From assembly GCF_900086595.1 (NCBI RefSeq), contig NZ_LT575472.1, positions 1,819,971 to 1,883,970 of the forward strand: 64,000 bases of DNA, written 5' to 3'. Source of the DNA: Clostridium nigeriense. GTDB lineage: Bacteria > Bacillota > Clostridia > Clostridiales > Clostridiaceae. Both the position numbers and the translations under genes were made by a program. Positions 36,908-45,807 of the stretch are shown piece by piece (within the stretch, counting starts at the first letter, position 1; every line of letters begins with the position of its first letter). The notes beneath the pieces were generated by a model. The model was given only the letters and a program-made list of their open reading frames with translations. It did not search any database and was not told the origin of the DNA.

Positions 36908-38692
36908 ATGGGTGAAGCTTTAGGTGGATTAAAGAGAACCCTAATGTGTGGAGAAGTTAGAGAAAGTAACGTTTCTCAAAAAATCACATTAATGGGATGG
37001 GTGCAAAGAAACAGAAAATTAGGAGGTCTTCAATTTATAGACCTAAGAGATAGAACAGGAATTATGCAAATAGTTTTTGGGGAAGAAATAAATGCAGAGG
37101 CTTTTGAAAAAGCTAAAGATGTAAGACCTGAATACTGTATAGCTGTAACTGGAGAAGTAGTTTTAAGAGAGGCTCCAAATCACAATATGCCAACAGGATT
37201 AGTTGAACTTAAATGTGAAAGTTTAAAAGTTCTTTCAGAGTCAGATACTCCGCCTATCTACATAAAGGAAGGCTTAGATGCAGCAGAAAATATAAGATTG
37301 AAATATAGATATTTAGATCTTAGAAGACCTGACATGCAAAGAATATTTATGATTAGAAGTAAGGTTTCTAAGTCAGTTCGTGATTATTTAGATGCAAATA
37401 ATTTCTTAGAAGTGGAAACACCAATGTTAACAAAGAGTACTCCAGAAGGTGCAAGAGATTACTTAGTTCCTTCAAGAAATTATCCAGGAATGTTCTATGC
37501 ACTACCACAATCACCTCAAATATTTAAACAACTATTAATGGTTTCTGGATTTGATAGATATTATCAAATTGTTAAGTGCTTTAGAGATGAGGATTTAAGA
37601 GCTAATAGACAGCCAGAATTTACTCAAATAGACTTAGAAATGAGTTTTGTTGAAGCTAATGATGTTATGTCAATGAATGAAGGATTAATTGCTCATGTAT
37701 TTAAAGAAGTAGCTGGAGTAAATGTTAAGCTTCCGATTAAGAGAATGACATTTAAAGATGCTATGGAAAAATACGGTTCAGATAAGCCAGATTTAAGATT
37801 TGGAATGGAAATAACTAATATTACAGAAGACGTAAAGGATATGGATTTTGTAGTATTTAAATCAGCTATAGAAAATGGTGGTTCTGTAAGAGCTCTTTGC
37901 TTAAAGGGTGGAGCAGACCTTGGAAGAAAGCCAATTGATAAATTAGGTGAATTTGTTAAAACATATAAAGCAAAAGGTCTTGCGTGGATTCAAATTAAAG
38001 AAGATGGTATTAAATCTTCAATAGCAAAATTCTTAACTGATGATGTAACTAATGCAATTATGAAAACTATGAATGCTGAAGTTGGTGATGCTATATTTAT
38101 AGTAGCAGATAAGAACTCAGTAGTATTCCAAAGCTTAGGAGCATTAAGATTAGAACTTGCAAAACAATTTGATTTAATAAAAGATAAAAATGAATTTAAC
38201 TTTACTTGGATAACTGAATTCCCTCTTTTTGAATACTCAGAAGAAGATGGAAGATATTATGCAGCTCACCATCCATTTACATCACCTATGGATGAAGATA
38301 TAGATATGCTTGAAAGTAATCCAGGAGAAGTAAGAGCTAAAGCATACGATTTAGTTTTAAATGGTGAAGAATTAGGTGGAGGTTCTATAAGAATCCACGA
38401 TTCTAAACTTCAAGAAAAAATGTTTAAAGTTTTAGGCTTTACTGAAGAATCAGCTCAGGAGAGATTTGGATTCTTAATAGATGCCTTTAAGTTTGGTCCA
38501 CCACCACATGGAGGATTAGCATTTGGTCTTGATAGAATGATAATGTTCTTAGCAGGAACTGATAACATCAAAGATGTTATAGCATTCCCTAAGAATCAAA
38601 ATGCTTATTGTTACTTAAGTGAAGCTCCAAATATAGTAGATGAAAATCAATTAGAAGACTTAGGTATTTCAATTGTAAAGAAAGAACAATAG
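36908..38692 (+). CDS. aspS: Aspartyl-tRNA synthetase
   Basis: The 594-residue class II enzyme has an N-terminal OB anticodon-binding domain (GWVQRNRKLGGLQFIDLRDRTGIMQIVF), motif 2 (YQIVKCFRDEDLRANRQPEFTQID), a large bacterial GAD insert and motif 3 (GGLAFGLDRMIMFLAG). The FTQIDLEMSF segment is typical. It is the last gene of the relA-hisS operon and is followed by a terminator. Whether it also charges tRNA-Asn cannot be read; asnA at 48028 makes free asparagine. Confidence 0.97.
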   Translation: MGEALGGLKRTLMCGEVRESNVSQKITLMGWVQRNRKLGGLQFIDLRDRTGIMQIVFGEEINAEAFEKAKDVRPEYCIAVTGEVVLREAPNHNMPTGLVELKCESLKVLSESDTPPIYIKEGLDAAENIRLKYRYLDLRRPDMQRIFMIRSKVSKSVRDYLDANNFLEVETPMLTKSTPEGARDYLVPSRNYPGMFYALPQSPQIFKQLLMVSGFDRYYQIVKCFRDEDLRANRQPEFTQIDLEMSFVEANDVMSMNEGLIAHVFKEVAGVNVKLPIKRMTFKDAMEKYGSDKPDLRFGMEITNITEDVKDMDFVVFKSAIENGGSVRALCLKGGADLGRKPIDKLGEFVKTYKAKGLAWIQIKEDGIKSSIAKFLTDDVTNAIMKTMNAEVGDAIFIVADKNSVVFQSLGALRLELAKQFDLIKDKNEFNFTWITEFPLFEYSEEDGRYYAAHHPFTSPMDEDIDMLESNPGEVRAKAYDLVLNGEELGGGSIRIHDSKLQEKMFKVLGFTEESAQERFGFLIDAFKFGPPPHGGLAFGLDRMIMFLAGTDNIKDVIAFPKNQNAYCYLSEAPNIVDENQLEDLGISIVKKEQ

Positions 38693-38733
38693 GAATTAAA
38701 ATTTAATGAAGTAATTTCTTATAAATTACAAGT

Positions 38734-38770
38734 AAAAGAGATAGTTTTATTTAAAACTATCTCTTTTTTA
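38734..38770 (+). terminator. Terminator after aspS
   Basis: AAAAGAGATAGTTTT (38734-38748) pairs with its complement at 38753-38767, inside a T6 tract. Confidence 0.92.
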
Positions 38771-38790
38771 ATATAATTTAATTTAGATTA

Positions 38791-38841
38791 TTGACAATGG
38801 TAAATATATGGAATAATATATGTATATAGAGTATATATACA
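38791..38841 (+). promoter_or_regulatory. Promoter and operator of the GntR-ABC unit
   Basis: TTGACA (38791-38796), 17 bp, TAATAT (38814-38819), then directly a perfect 8-5-8 inverted repeat TGTATATA-N5-TATATACA (38821-38841). The repeat covers the expected transcription start, as YtrA-type GntR operators do. Confidence 0.75.
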
Positions 38842-38867
38842 CTTAATATACACTTGGAGGTGAAGTA

Positions 38868-39242
38868 ATGAATATTATAATTAGCAATTCCTCACAAGTA
38901 CCTTTATATGAGCAAATAGAAAGGCAAATAAAGAATCAAATTGTTAATATGAACTTAAAGCCAGGAGAGATTTTACCGTCAATAAGAACTTTAGCAAAAG
39001 AATTAAAAGTTAGTATTATCACAACTAAGAGAGCTTATGAGGAATTAGAAAAGGAAGGATTTATAAAAACTGTGGTAGGAAAGGGGACATTCGTTTCCCA
39101 AGCAAACAATGAAAGATTAAGAGAAGTTGCAATGTATGAAATAGAAAATAAATTAGAAGAAGCCATAATTTCATCAAAAGCAATTGGACTAACATTGGAA
39201 GAAACTTTAGATATAGTTAAAAGTTTATATGAGGAGGTATAG
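38868..39242 (+). CDS. GntR family transcriptional regulator, YtrA subfamily
   Basis: The 124-residue regulator has the GntR winged helix (PLYEQIERQIKNQIVNMNLKPGEILPSIRTLAKELKVSIITTKRAYEELEKEGFIKTVVGKGTFV) and only a short C-terminal helical tail for dimerisation, which defines the YtrA type. GGAGGTGA precedes the ATG. It starts an operon with an ABC ATPase and permease and likely represses itself through the palindrome upstream. The inducer is unknown; relatives respond to cell-wall-active compounds. Confidence 0.92.
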   Translation: MNIIISNSSQVPLYEQIERQIKNQIVNMNLKPGEILPSIRTLAKELKVSIITTKRAYEELEKEGFIKTVVGKGTFVSQANNERLREVAMYEIENKLEEAIISSKAIGLTLEETLDIVKSLYEEV

Positions 39243-39244
39243 TT

Positions 39245-40096
39245 ATGGAAGCTATCGAGATTAGAGGGGTAGAAAAAAATTATAAGAATTTCAAATTAGA
39301 CATAAAAGAATTAATTGTAAAGAAAGGTTATATAACTGGATTTATAGGGCCAAATGGTTCGGGAAAGACAACAACTATTAAAGCTATTATGAATATGATA
39401 AAAGCTAATGCAGGGGAAATTTTAGTACTAAATGAAGATGTAAGTAAGAATGTAAATATAAAAGAAGTAATAGCTTTTGTTGGGGATACATCTGGTTTTT
39501 TAGAAGAGTCTAATATTAAAAGTATAAGAAGAGCTGTTTCAAGGTTTTATAAAAATTGGGATGAGAATCTTTATAAAAGAATAATAAATAACTTTAATAT
39601 AAAAGAAGATTTAGTTTATGGAAAGCTTTCAAGTGGAAAAAAGAAACAATTTGAACTAGCCATAGCTTTAGCTAAAAAGCCAAAAGTTTTAATAATGGAT
39701 GAACCTACTGCTAACTTAGATCCTATAGTAAGAAATGAGTTTTTAGAAATTTTACAAGAACAAATGGAAAATGAAGATACTACCATATTTTATTCTACTC
39801 ATATTACCAGTGATTTAGAAAAATGTGCTGATTATATTGCTTTTATTTACAAAGGAAACCTTATATTGTATGGAGAAAAGGATTTGATATTAGAAAATCA
39901 TTCTATTATTAAGGGAAAGAAAGAACTTTTAGATATAGATACAAAAAAAGAGTTTATATCCATAAAAACAAGTGGATATAACTTTGAAGGGCTTACAGAT
40001 AATAAAGTAAAGGCTTTTGAGGTATTTGGTAATGAAGTAATATATGAGAAGCCTACATTAGAAGATATAATGCTTTATTATACAGGGAGGGAATAA
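39245..40096 (+). CDS. ABC transporter ATP-binding protein (YtrB-like)
   Basis: The 283-residue ATPase has GPNGSGKTT (Walker A), KLSSGKKKQFELAIALA as a divergent signature, VLIMDEP (Walker B) and YSTHITSDLEKCADYIAFI with the switch histidine. It begins 3 bp after the GntR gene and ends 2 bp before the permease gene, so the three form one unit. It powers an exporter-type ABC-2 system. Confidence 0.92.
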   Translation: MEAIEIRGVEKNYKNFKLDIKELIVKKGYITGFIGPNGSGKTTTIKAIMNMIKANAGEILVLNEDVSKNVNIKEVIAFVGDTSGFLEESNIKSIRRAVSRFYKNWDENLYKRIINNFNIKEDLVYGKLSSGKKKQFELAIALAKKPKVLIMDEPTANLDPIVRNEFLEILQEQMENEDTTIFYSTHITSDLEKCADYIAFIYKGNLILYGEKDLILENHSIIKGKKELLDIDTKKEFISIKTSGYNFEGLTDNKVKAFEVFGNEVIYEKPTLEDIMLYYTGRE

Positions 40097-40097
40097 C

Positions 40098-40724
40098 ATG
40101 AGCAGAATTATAAATTTAATATTATTACAGTTTGAGACTTTATTATCATTAAAAAAATATATGACATTAATAATTGGATTAGCAATATTTTTAGTATTTA
40201 TACAGCCGGATATGTTTCCATTTGCAGGTGCAATGTTTATAATGGCTACATGTTATAATACGGCCTTTTATGAAGAAAAAAGCAAAGTAAATTATCTTAT
40301 ATATTCTTTACCAGTAAAAAGTACTGAATATATATTATCTAAATATATATTTGTTTCTATAAATACATTAGTTTCAATGGGAATATTATCAATAATATAT
40401 AAATTAATGTTAAGTTTTGAAAGATTTAATGTTGTATCAAAGATTCCATTATGGTCATTTATTTTAGTTTTAGGCGGAATAGGAATATTTATGATGACAA
40501 TATTGGTTCCGTTGCAGGTATTACTTAATTTTGAAAAAGCAAGAGTTATACTAGTATTTCTAACGGTTTTTCCAATAGTGTATTCTATGGAATTAACAAA
40601 GTTTTTACCTAAGATAAATTTAAATAATAATATTTTTATAATTTTAATAGTGCTTTGTATAATAACATTAATTTTAACTTCTTATTTTATAACATCAAAT
40701 TTATATTCAAAGAAAGATATTTAA
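40098..40724 (+). CDS. ABC-2 type permease
   Basis: The 208-residue membrane protein has six predicted helices and the loop ATCYNTAFYEEKSKVNYLIYSLPVKSTEYILSKY, typical of short ABC-2 permeases partnered with YtrB-like ATPases (ABC2_membrane_5). It presumably forms the channel for the ATPase encoded just upstream; the cargo is unknown. The dispersed element copy C follows. Confidence 0.85.
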   Translation: MSRIINLILLQFETLLSLKKYMTLIIGLAIFLVFIQPDMFPFAGAMFIMATCYNTAFYEEKSKVNYLIYSLPVKSTEYILSKYIFVSINTLVSMGILSIIYKLMLSFERFNVVSKIPLWSFILVLGGIGIFMMTILVPLQVLLNFEKARVILVFLTVFPIVYSMELTKFLPKINLNNNIFIILIVLCIITLILTSYFITSNLYSKKDI

Positions 40725-40746
40725 TAAAAATAAGAAGTTAGTTTAA

Positions 40747-40816
40747 AATAGAAAGATATCATAGTGAGGTGACTTGAAATAGCGTCACGGTGCAAGCACT
40801 ATGATATCTTTCTATT
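40747..40816 (+). repeat. Dispersed hairpin element, copy C (plus strand)
   Basis: A perfect 20 bp outer stem (40747-40766 with 40797-40816) encloses a 30 nt loop with GACTTGAAATAGCGTCACGG. The inner helix is GTGAC/GTCAC, a five-pair version of the helix in the other copies. It lies between convergent genes and could terminate both. The core diverges most from the others (GCGTCACGG for GCGACGG). Confidence 0.75.
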
Positions 40817-40819
40817 ATT

Positions 40820-41077
40820 TTATTTAAAGAAAAAAAGTGAAATTTGAAAAAACATAATCAATGGAATACCTAATATAAACTTTTTATGTTTAGTTTTATG
40901 ATGAAAAGAATACATACCGAGGTAAGTACCTAAGCTTCCACCTATAATGGCTAATAAAAATAAATTGGATTCTTTAATTCTCCATTTATGTTTAATAGCT
41001 TTTTCCTTATCTATATATATAGTTATAAAGGCAATAATATTAATTAAAATTAGATAATAAATTAAAATATCTTTCAT
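40820..41077 (-). CDS. DUF1294 small membrane protein
   Basis: The 85-residue protein has helices at about 4-20, 41-58 and 66-83, and IDKEKAIKHKWRIKESNLFLLAIIGGSLGTYLGMYSFHHKTKHKKFILGIP, the DUF1294 signature. Role unknown. TAGGAG precedes its ATG on the minus strand. It converges on the ABC permease gene with element C between them. Confidence 0.9.
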   Translation of the reverse strand: MKDILIYYLILINIIAFITIYIDKEKAIKHKWRIKESNLFLLAIIGGSLGTYLGMYSFHHKTKHKKFILGIPLIMFFQISLFFFK

Positions 41078-41318
41078 AAATAGTCTCCTATAAAGCTTTA
41101 TTATAAATTAATTATATAATAGAAAGCTTGTTTTACAAATATTTAATAAAAGTTTTCATCTAGATCAATAATTTATAATTAAAAGTAAAATAATGGTTTT
41201 GTTATAAAAAAATTATTAATATTAGAAAATTTTTATTCTTATTTTCAAATATATATGATATATTGTACATAGTAAAATTGGCATAATATATTTAATGACG
41301 TTAAGAAGAGGTGGAATT

Positions 41319-42644
41319 ATGAAAAAAAATGAATATGGATTATTTACTGCCATAGGAATGATAGTAGGAATCGTTATAGGTTCAGGTATATTTTTTAAAA
41401 GTGATAATATACTAATAGCTACAAATGGAAGTATTACTTTAGGAGTTATTGTTTTTTCAATAGCAGCCCTTGGTATTATTTTTGGAAGTTTAACTATTTC
41501 AGAACTAGCATCTAGAGAGTCTAAAGCAGGAGGAATTATAACATATGCTGAATATTCTTATAATGAATCAGTAGCATGTGCTTTTGGCTGGTTTCATACT
41601 TTTTTATATTATCCAACACTAATAGCAGTAGTTTCTTGGGTGTCTGGAATATATATTTGCATGTTGTTTGGAATTGAAGCTGGACTAGCTACTCATACTA
41701 GTATTGGTTTTGTTGTTATGATAGTATTATATATTCTAAATGTCTTATCAGGAAAATTAGGAGGTTACTTTCAAAATGCATCCACAGTAATTAAAATTAT
41801 TCCTTTAATTTTAATTGCCTTAGCAGGAATATTATTTGGTAATCCAAGTGAAATTAAAGTTGATGATGTGGTTCATATGCAATCAGCATCCTGGATAGCT
41901 GCAATTGCTCCAATTGCATTTTCTTTTGATGGATGGATAATTGCAACATCTATAGGACATGAAATTAAGGATTCTAAGAGAAATTTACCAAAGGCTCTAA
42001 TTATTGCACCATTATTTATTTTAATAATTTATGTTTTATATTTTGTTGGAATAAGTATTTATGTAGGGCCTGAAAAAATAATGGCTCTAGGAGATGCTCA
42101 TGTTGATTTGGCTGCCAGTATGATATTTGGTCCATGGGGAGCTAAAATAATTTTAACATTCGTAGTTGTATCTATTATAGGTACTGTTAATGGATTAGTA
42201 ATGGGACATGTTAGAATGCCTTATTCATTAGCTATTAGAAATATGTTCCCTAATTCTAATAAAATAAAATTAGTAAATGATAAATTAGGTATGCCTATAT
42301 ATTCAGCAATAGTTGCTTTTATAATTTCTTTAATTTGTTTAATAGTTCATTACATAACTCAGAAATATAATTATTTACCTAATGGAGATATTTCTGAGAT
42401 ATCAATAACAGTTAATTATTTATTATACATATTACTATATATAAAAGTTTTAAAGATGGGCTTAAGTGGAGAAGTTAAAGGAATATGGAAAGGAAGAATA
42501 AATCCTATATTAGCTATGGGGGGGTCTATAATTATTTTATTTGGTAGTTTTTCAAATCCATTATTTATACAATACTTATTAATATGTGGGACCTTATTAA
42601 TAGCATCAGTATTATTTTGGAAGTTTAAGAGAAAAAATGTTTAA
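41319..42644 (+). CDS. Amino acid permease, APC superfamily
   Basis: The 441-residue transporter has twelve predicted helices. The first carries GIVIGSGIFFKSDNI, the substrate-backbone-binding GSG motif, and SFDGWIIATSIGHEIKDSKRNLPKALI matches helix 6 and its loop. It resembles SteT/LAT-type exchangers; substrate not readable. ATG at 41319 follows AGAGGTGG, and an ATG at 41295 lies before it. The 240 bp upstream is AT-rich with no clear regulatory site. Confidence 0.88.
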   Translation: MKKNEYGLFTAIGMIVGIVIGSGIFFKSDNILIATNGSITLGVIVFSIAALGIIFGSLTISELASRESKAGGIITYAEYSYNESVACAFGWFHTFLYYPTLIAVVSWVSGIYICMLFGIEAGLATHTSIGFVVMIVLYILNVLSGKLGGYFQNASTVIKIIPLILIALAGILFGNPSEIKVDDVVHMQSASWIAAIAPIAFSFDGWIIATSIGHEIKDSKRNLPKALIIAPLFILIIYVLYFVGISIYVGPEKIMALGDAHVDLAASMIFGPWGAKIILTFVVVSIIGTVNGLVMGHVRMPYSLAIRNMFPNSNKIKLVNDKLGMPIYSAIVAFIISLICLIVHYITQKYNYLPNGDISEISITVNYLLYILLYIKVLKMGLSGEVKGIWKGRINPILAMGGSIIILFGSFSNPLFIQYLLICGTLLIASVLFWKFKRKNV

Positions 42645-42805
42645 TTTAGTATAAGATCTATTTCTTATTATCATAAATTGATGAAGATAAGTATATATAG
42701 TAGAAAAAATGAATAAAAAAAATATTTCCATAATATACCATTTGGTTTATAATGTTATTTATAGTTGAATAAATAATTTATATAGTTAAATGGGAGGATT
42801 TTTCA

Positions 42806-43585
42806 TTGAAAGGTATAATTTTATATTTTAGTGGAACTGGAAATACAAAATTTATTGCTAATAAAATTGAAGAAGAATTTACTAAAAATGGATGTGAAAT
42901 AGAAACTCATTCAATTGAAGAGAAATTAGATTTACAGAATATATCTTATGATTTTTTAATACTAGGATTTCCTAAATATTTTGAATATATACCACATAAT
43001 TTTATTGAGTATTTAAAGGATAATTTATATTATTCATCAAAAGAAATAAAAACTATGATATTTTCCACTGGAAAAGATAAAATGAAAATTTATTTTCATG
43101 AGTTAGAAAAAATATTATTAGAAAAAAATTATAAGGTAATTGTAACTAAAAATTTTCAGATGCCAGACAGCTTTACTTTGGGTAAAGGATACAAAAAGGT
43201 AACTAGAAAAGATATTAGGGAAATTTATGATAGTTCATTAGCTGATATTAAAGATATAGTTTTAAATTTTTTAATAGATAATACTATAAAAGAAGAGGTT
43301 AGTGATATTACTGCATCTATTTATAAAACAATATACAAATTTAAAACAAGAGATTTATATAAGAATTCTTTAAATTTCTCTGTAAGTTCAAATTGTGATA
43401 AATGTAATTTATGTGTAAATGTTTGTCCTACAAAAAATATTGAAAATATAAATAGTTATATTAAATTTAGGGATAATTGTATAATGTGTTGTAGATGCGT
43501 GAATGCTTGCCCTAAAAATGCTATATTATATAAGGAGAAAGAGCATACTCAATATAAAGAAAATATAGATTTAGTTGTTAGTTAA
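42806..43585 (+). CDS. EFR1 family protein: flavodoxin-like domain with two 4Fe-4S clusters
   Basis: The 259-residue protein begins with a flavodoxin-fold FMN loop (YFSGTGNTKFIANKI) and ends with two ferredoxin motifs (CDKCNLCVNVCPTKNI and CIMCCRCVNACPKNAI), the EFR1 architecture. It may shuttle electrons between FMN and iron-sulfur clusters in the cytosol; partners are unknown. The start is a TTG with GGGAGG at 42792-42797. It is flanked by terminators and AT-rich gaps, so it stands alone. Confidence 0.9.
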   Translation: MKGIILYFSGTGNTKFIANKIEEEFTKNGCEIETHSIEEKLDLQNISYDFLILGFPKYFEYIPHNFIEYLKDNLYYSSKEIKTMIFSTGKDKMKIYFHELEKILLEKNYKVIVTKNFQMPDSFTLGKGYKKVTRKDIREIYDSSLADIKDIVLNFLIDNTIKEEVSDITASIYKTIYKFKTRDLYKNSLNFSVSSNCDKCNLCVNVCPTKNIENINSYIKFRDNCIMCCRCVNACPKNAILYKEKEHTQYKENIDLVVS

Positions 43586-43613
43586 ATAAAGAAACAATTA
43601 AAACTTAATAATG

Positions 43614-43653
43614 ATAAGATAAGCTATATAATATATAGCTTATCTTATTTTTA
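43614..43653 (+). terminator. Terminator after the EFR1 gene
   Basis: ATAAGATAAGCTATAT (43614-43629) pairs with its complement at 43633-43648, then TTTTTAT. Confidence 0.85.
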
Positions 43654-43746
43654 TATCTATAATTTTATGATATTATAATAAATATATAAAATAAAAGATG
43701 TATGGATAATATATAATTATTAAAATAACATGTTATGGAGTGAAAA

Positions 43747-44430
43747 ATGAAAAGAGTATTAAGAATTTTTAAAAAAGTTACATATGGAATTTTAATTTCA
43801 TTATTTACTATAGGAATTTCAACTATAATGACTTTGAATTTTAAGTTTATTTATAGTTATTCAATAGGTAAATATAACTTATTGGAAGTAGGAAGAGTAT
43901 CAAGAGAAATGCTTATGAAAGATTTTAATACATTAATTAGTTATTTACAAAATCCTTTTATAGATAAGTTAAAATTAGTTAGTTTTCCTATGAGTATGAA
44001 TGGAGAGTTTCATTTTTACGAGGTGAAAAAAATATTTTTATATATTTATGGTATGATTATTTTTATTGTTTTATTTTTTATAGGAGTATTTCTTTATAGA
44101 AAATTAAAAAATAAAAAGATAAGAATATATAAAGTATTAAACTATGGAGCTAATTCTTTGATATGTATAATAGGAGGATTATTAACAGCAATATTATTTG
44201 ATTTTTCTAAGGCTTTTGTTATATTTCATAAAATTTTCTTTAATAATGACTATTGGATTTTTGATGAAAAAACTGATCCTATTATTAGTGTTTTACCAGA
44301 AGAATTATTTAAGCTATATGCCTTAGTAATTATATCTTTAGTAGTGTTTTTTATAGTTATTTATAAGTTCTACTATTATAAAATGAATTTTAGAAAAATA
44401 GATAATTATAATGAAAAATTAAAAGTGTAA
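43747..44430 (+). CDS. DUF1461/TIGR01906 membrane protein
   Basis: The 227-residue protein has four helices (about 12-32, 96-117, 132-152, 192-212). The first outer loop contains EMLMKDFNTLISYLQNPF and the second NDYWIFDEKTDPIISVLPEELF, both typical of DUF1461. Role unknown. GGAG precedes the ATG. It ends at a bidirectional terminator shared with the convergent alcohol dehydrogenase gene. Confidence 0.82.
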   Translation: MKRVLRIFKKVTYGILISLFTIGISTIMTLNFKFIYSYSIGKYNLLEVGRVSREMLMKDFNTLISYLQNPFIDKLKLVSFPMSMNGEFHFYEVKKIFLYIYGMIIFIVLFFIGVFLYRKLKNKKIRIYKVLNYGANSLICIIGGLLTAILFDFSKAFVIFHKIFFNNDYWIFDEKTDPIISVLPEELFKLYALVIISLVVFFIVIYKFYYYKMNFRKIDNYNEKLKV

Positions 44431-44444
44431 TTAGGAATTAAAGA

Positions 44445-44493
44445 AAGACTCTCCTGGTAAACTTGATTATGTGAAGTTTACTAGGAGAGTCTT
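44445..44493. terminator. Bidirectional terminator between convergent genes
   Basis: Arms 44445-44464 and 44474-44493 pair over about 19 bases around an ACTCTCC/GGAGAGT core; T- and A-rich flanks serve both strands. Confidence 0.85.
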
Positions 44494-44531
44494 AAATTAT
44501 TATCTATCATTTAGAGGGCTTTAGATATCAT

Positions 44532-45698
44532 TTATAGTGCTAATTTTAGAATTTCCAAAGCTTCTTTTTGTCTTATTTCAACAAAGTTACCAACGTGATC
44601 ATAATGAGCAACAAGCTTCATTGACATTTCTTCGATACGATCATCACCTATATTTACATGACTTAATCTTGTTGGAAGGTCAATTTCAGTAAAGAAGTTT
44701 TCTAAGGCTTCTATACCTTTGAGAGCTGTTTCTTCAAGGTTATTTAAGTTAATATCTATATTGAAAACTCTATTTGCAAATTGAGCAAATCTATTTAAAT
44801 CATGACTATAAACATATTTCATCCATGCAGGGAATACAATTGAAAGTCCTGCACCATGAGCAATATCATATATTCCACTTAGTTCATGCTCAATATCATG
44901 GCTAGCCCAATCTCCAATTCTTCCCATGCTTAAAGAATCATTATGTGCAATCATTCCTGATAGCATAATTTCAGCTCGAGCATTATAATCATTAGGGTTT
45001 TCATTTAATCTTAAAGCATTTTCCATAATAGCCTTTAATGTAGCTTCACATAGTCTATCAGTTAAATCAACATTCTTTTCATTAGTAAAATATCTCTCAA
45101 GTATATGAGCAATCATATCTGCTATTCCACAAGAAGTTTGGTATTTCGGTAAAGTATAAGTAAGCTCTGGATTTAAAATGGAGAAGATAGGTCTTAATGT
45201 TGGATGACCAGTACTTCTTTTATACCATCCATCTTCATTAGTTATAACGCATCCTGAGCTAGTTTCACTACCAGCAGCAGGTATAGTTAATATAGTTGCA
45301 AGCTTTAGACAAGTATGTTCAATTGGTTTATCTATAAACAACTCCCAAACATCGCCTTCATAATTAACACCAGCAGCAATAGCTTTAGCAGAATCTATAA
45401 CGCTTCCACCACCTACAGCAAGTATAAAATCTATATCATTTTTTCTGCAAATATCTATACCTTCTCTAACTAAAGATACTCTAGGGTTAGGTTTAACTCC
45501 TGAAAGCTCAACTACTTCTATGTTTTCATTTTTTAAGGATGTTATGACTCTATCATATAATCCATTAGCTTTTATACTTCCACCACCGTAATGAAGTAAA
45601 ACTTTGTTTGTGTATTTTTTAATCTCTTTACCTATTGTACTTTCGGTATTTTTACCAAAAATAATTTCTGTGCCATTTTTATAATTAAAATTTCTCAT
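44532..45698 (-). CDS. Iron-containing alcohol dehydrogenase (butanol dehydrogenase-like)
   Basis: The 388-residue group III dehydrogenase reduces aldehydes with NAD(P)H. GGGSVIDSAKAIA is the cofactor loop and AGSETSSGCVIT follows; DIEHELSGIYDIAHGAGLSIVFPAWMKY carries the metal-binding histidines. Length and overall pattern match clostridial BdhA/BdhB and YqdH. AAGGAGG precedes its ATG. An aldehyde dehydrogenase gene lies upstream on the same strand, 109 bp away, so the two may be co-expressed in aldehyde handling. Confidence 0.93.
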   Translation of the reverse strand: MRNFNYKNGTEIIFGKNTESTIGKEIKKYTNKVLLHYGGGSIKANGLYDRVITSLKNENIEVVELSGVKPNPRVSLVREGIDICRKNDIDFILAVGGGSVIDSAKAIAAGVNYEGDVWELFIDKPIEHTCLKLATILTIPAAGSETSSGCVITNEDGWYKRSTGHPTLRPIFSILNPELTYTLPKYQTSCGIADMIAHILERYFTNEKNVDLTDRLCEATLKAIMENALRLNENPNDYNARAEIMLSGMIAHNDSLSMGRIGDWASHDIEHELSGIYDIAHGAGLSIVFPAWMKYVYSHDLNRFAQFANRVFNIDINLNNLEETALKGIEALENFFTEIDLPTRLSHVNIGDDRIEEMSMKLVAHYDHVGNFVEIRQKEALEILKLAL

Positions 45699-45807
45699 AA
45701 ATCCTCCTTAAATATATATTTATATAATTATATATTACAGTATATTATGAATATTTTCAAATTAAGATGAATTGTTTAATATTAATTATTATTTTTATAA
45801 AATATCT

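Noticed and set aside
38821..38841. Possible transposon end at the TATATACA repeats
   Set aside because: The placement right after the -10 of a GntR gene explains it better as an operator; no second end is seen.
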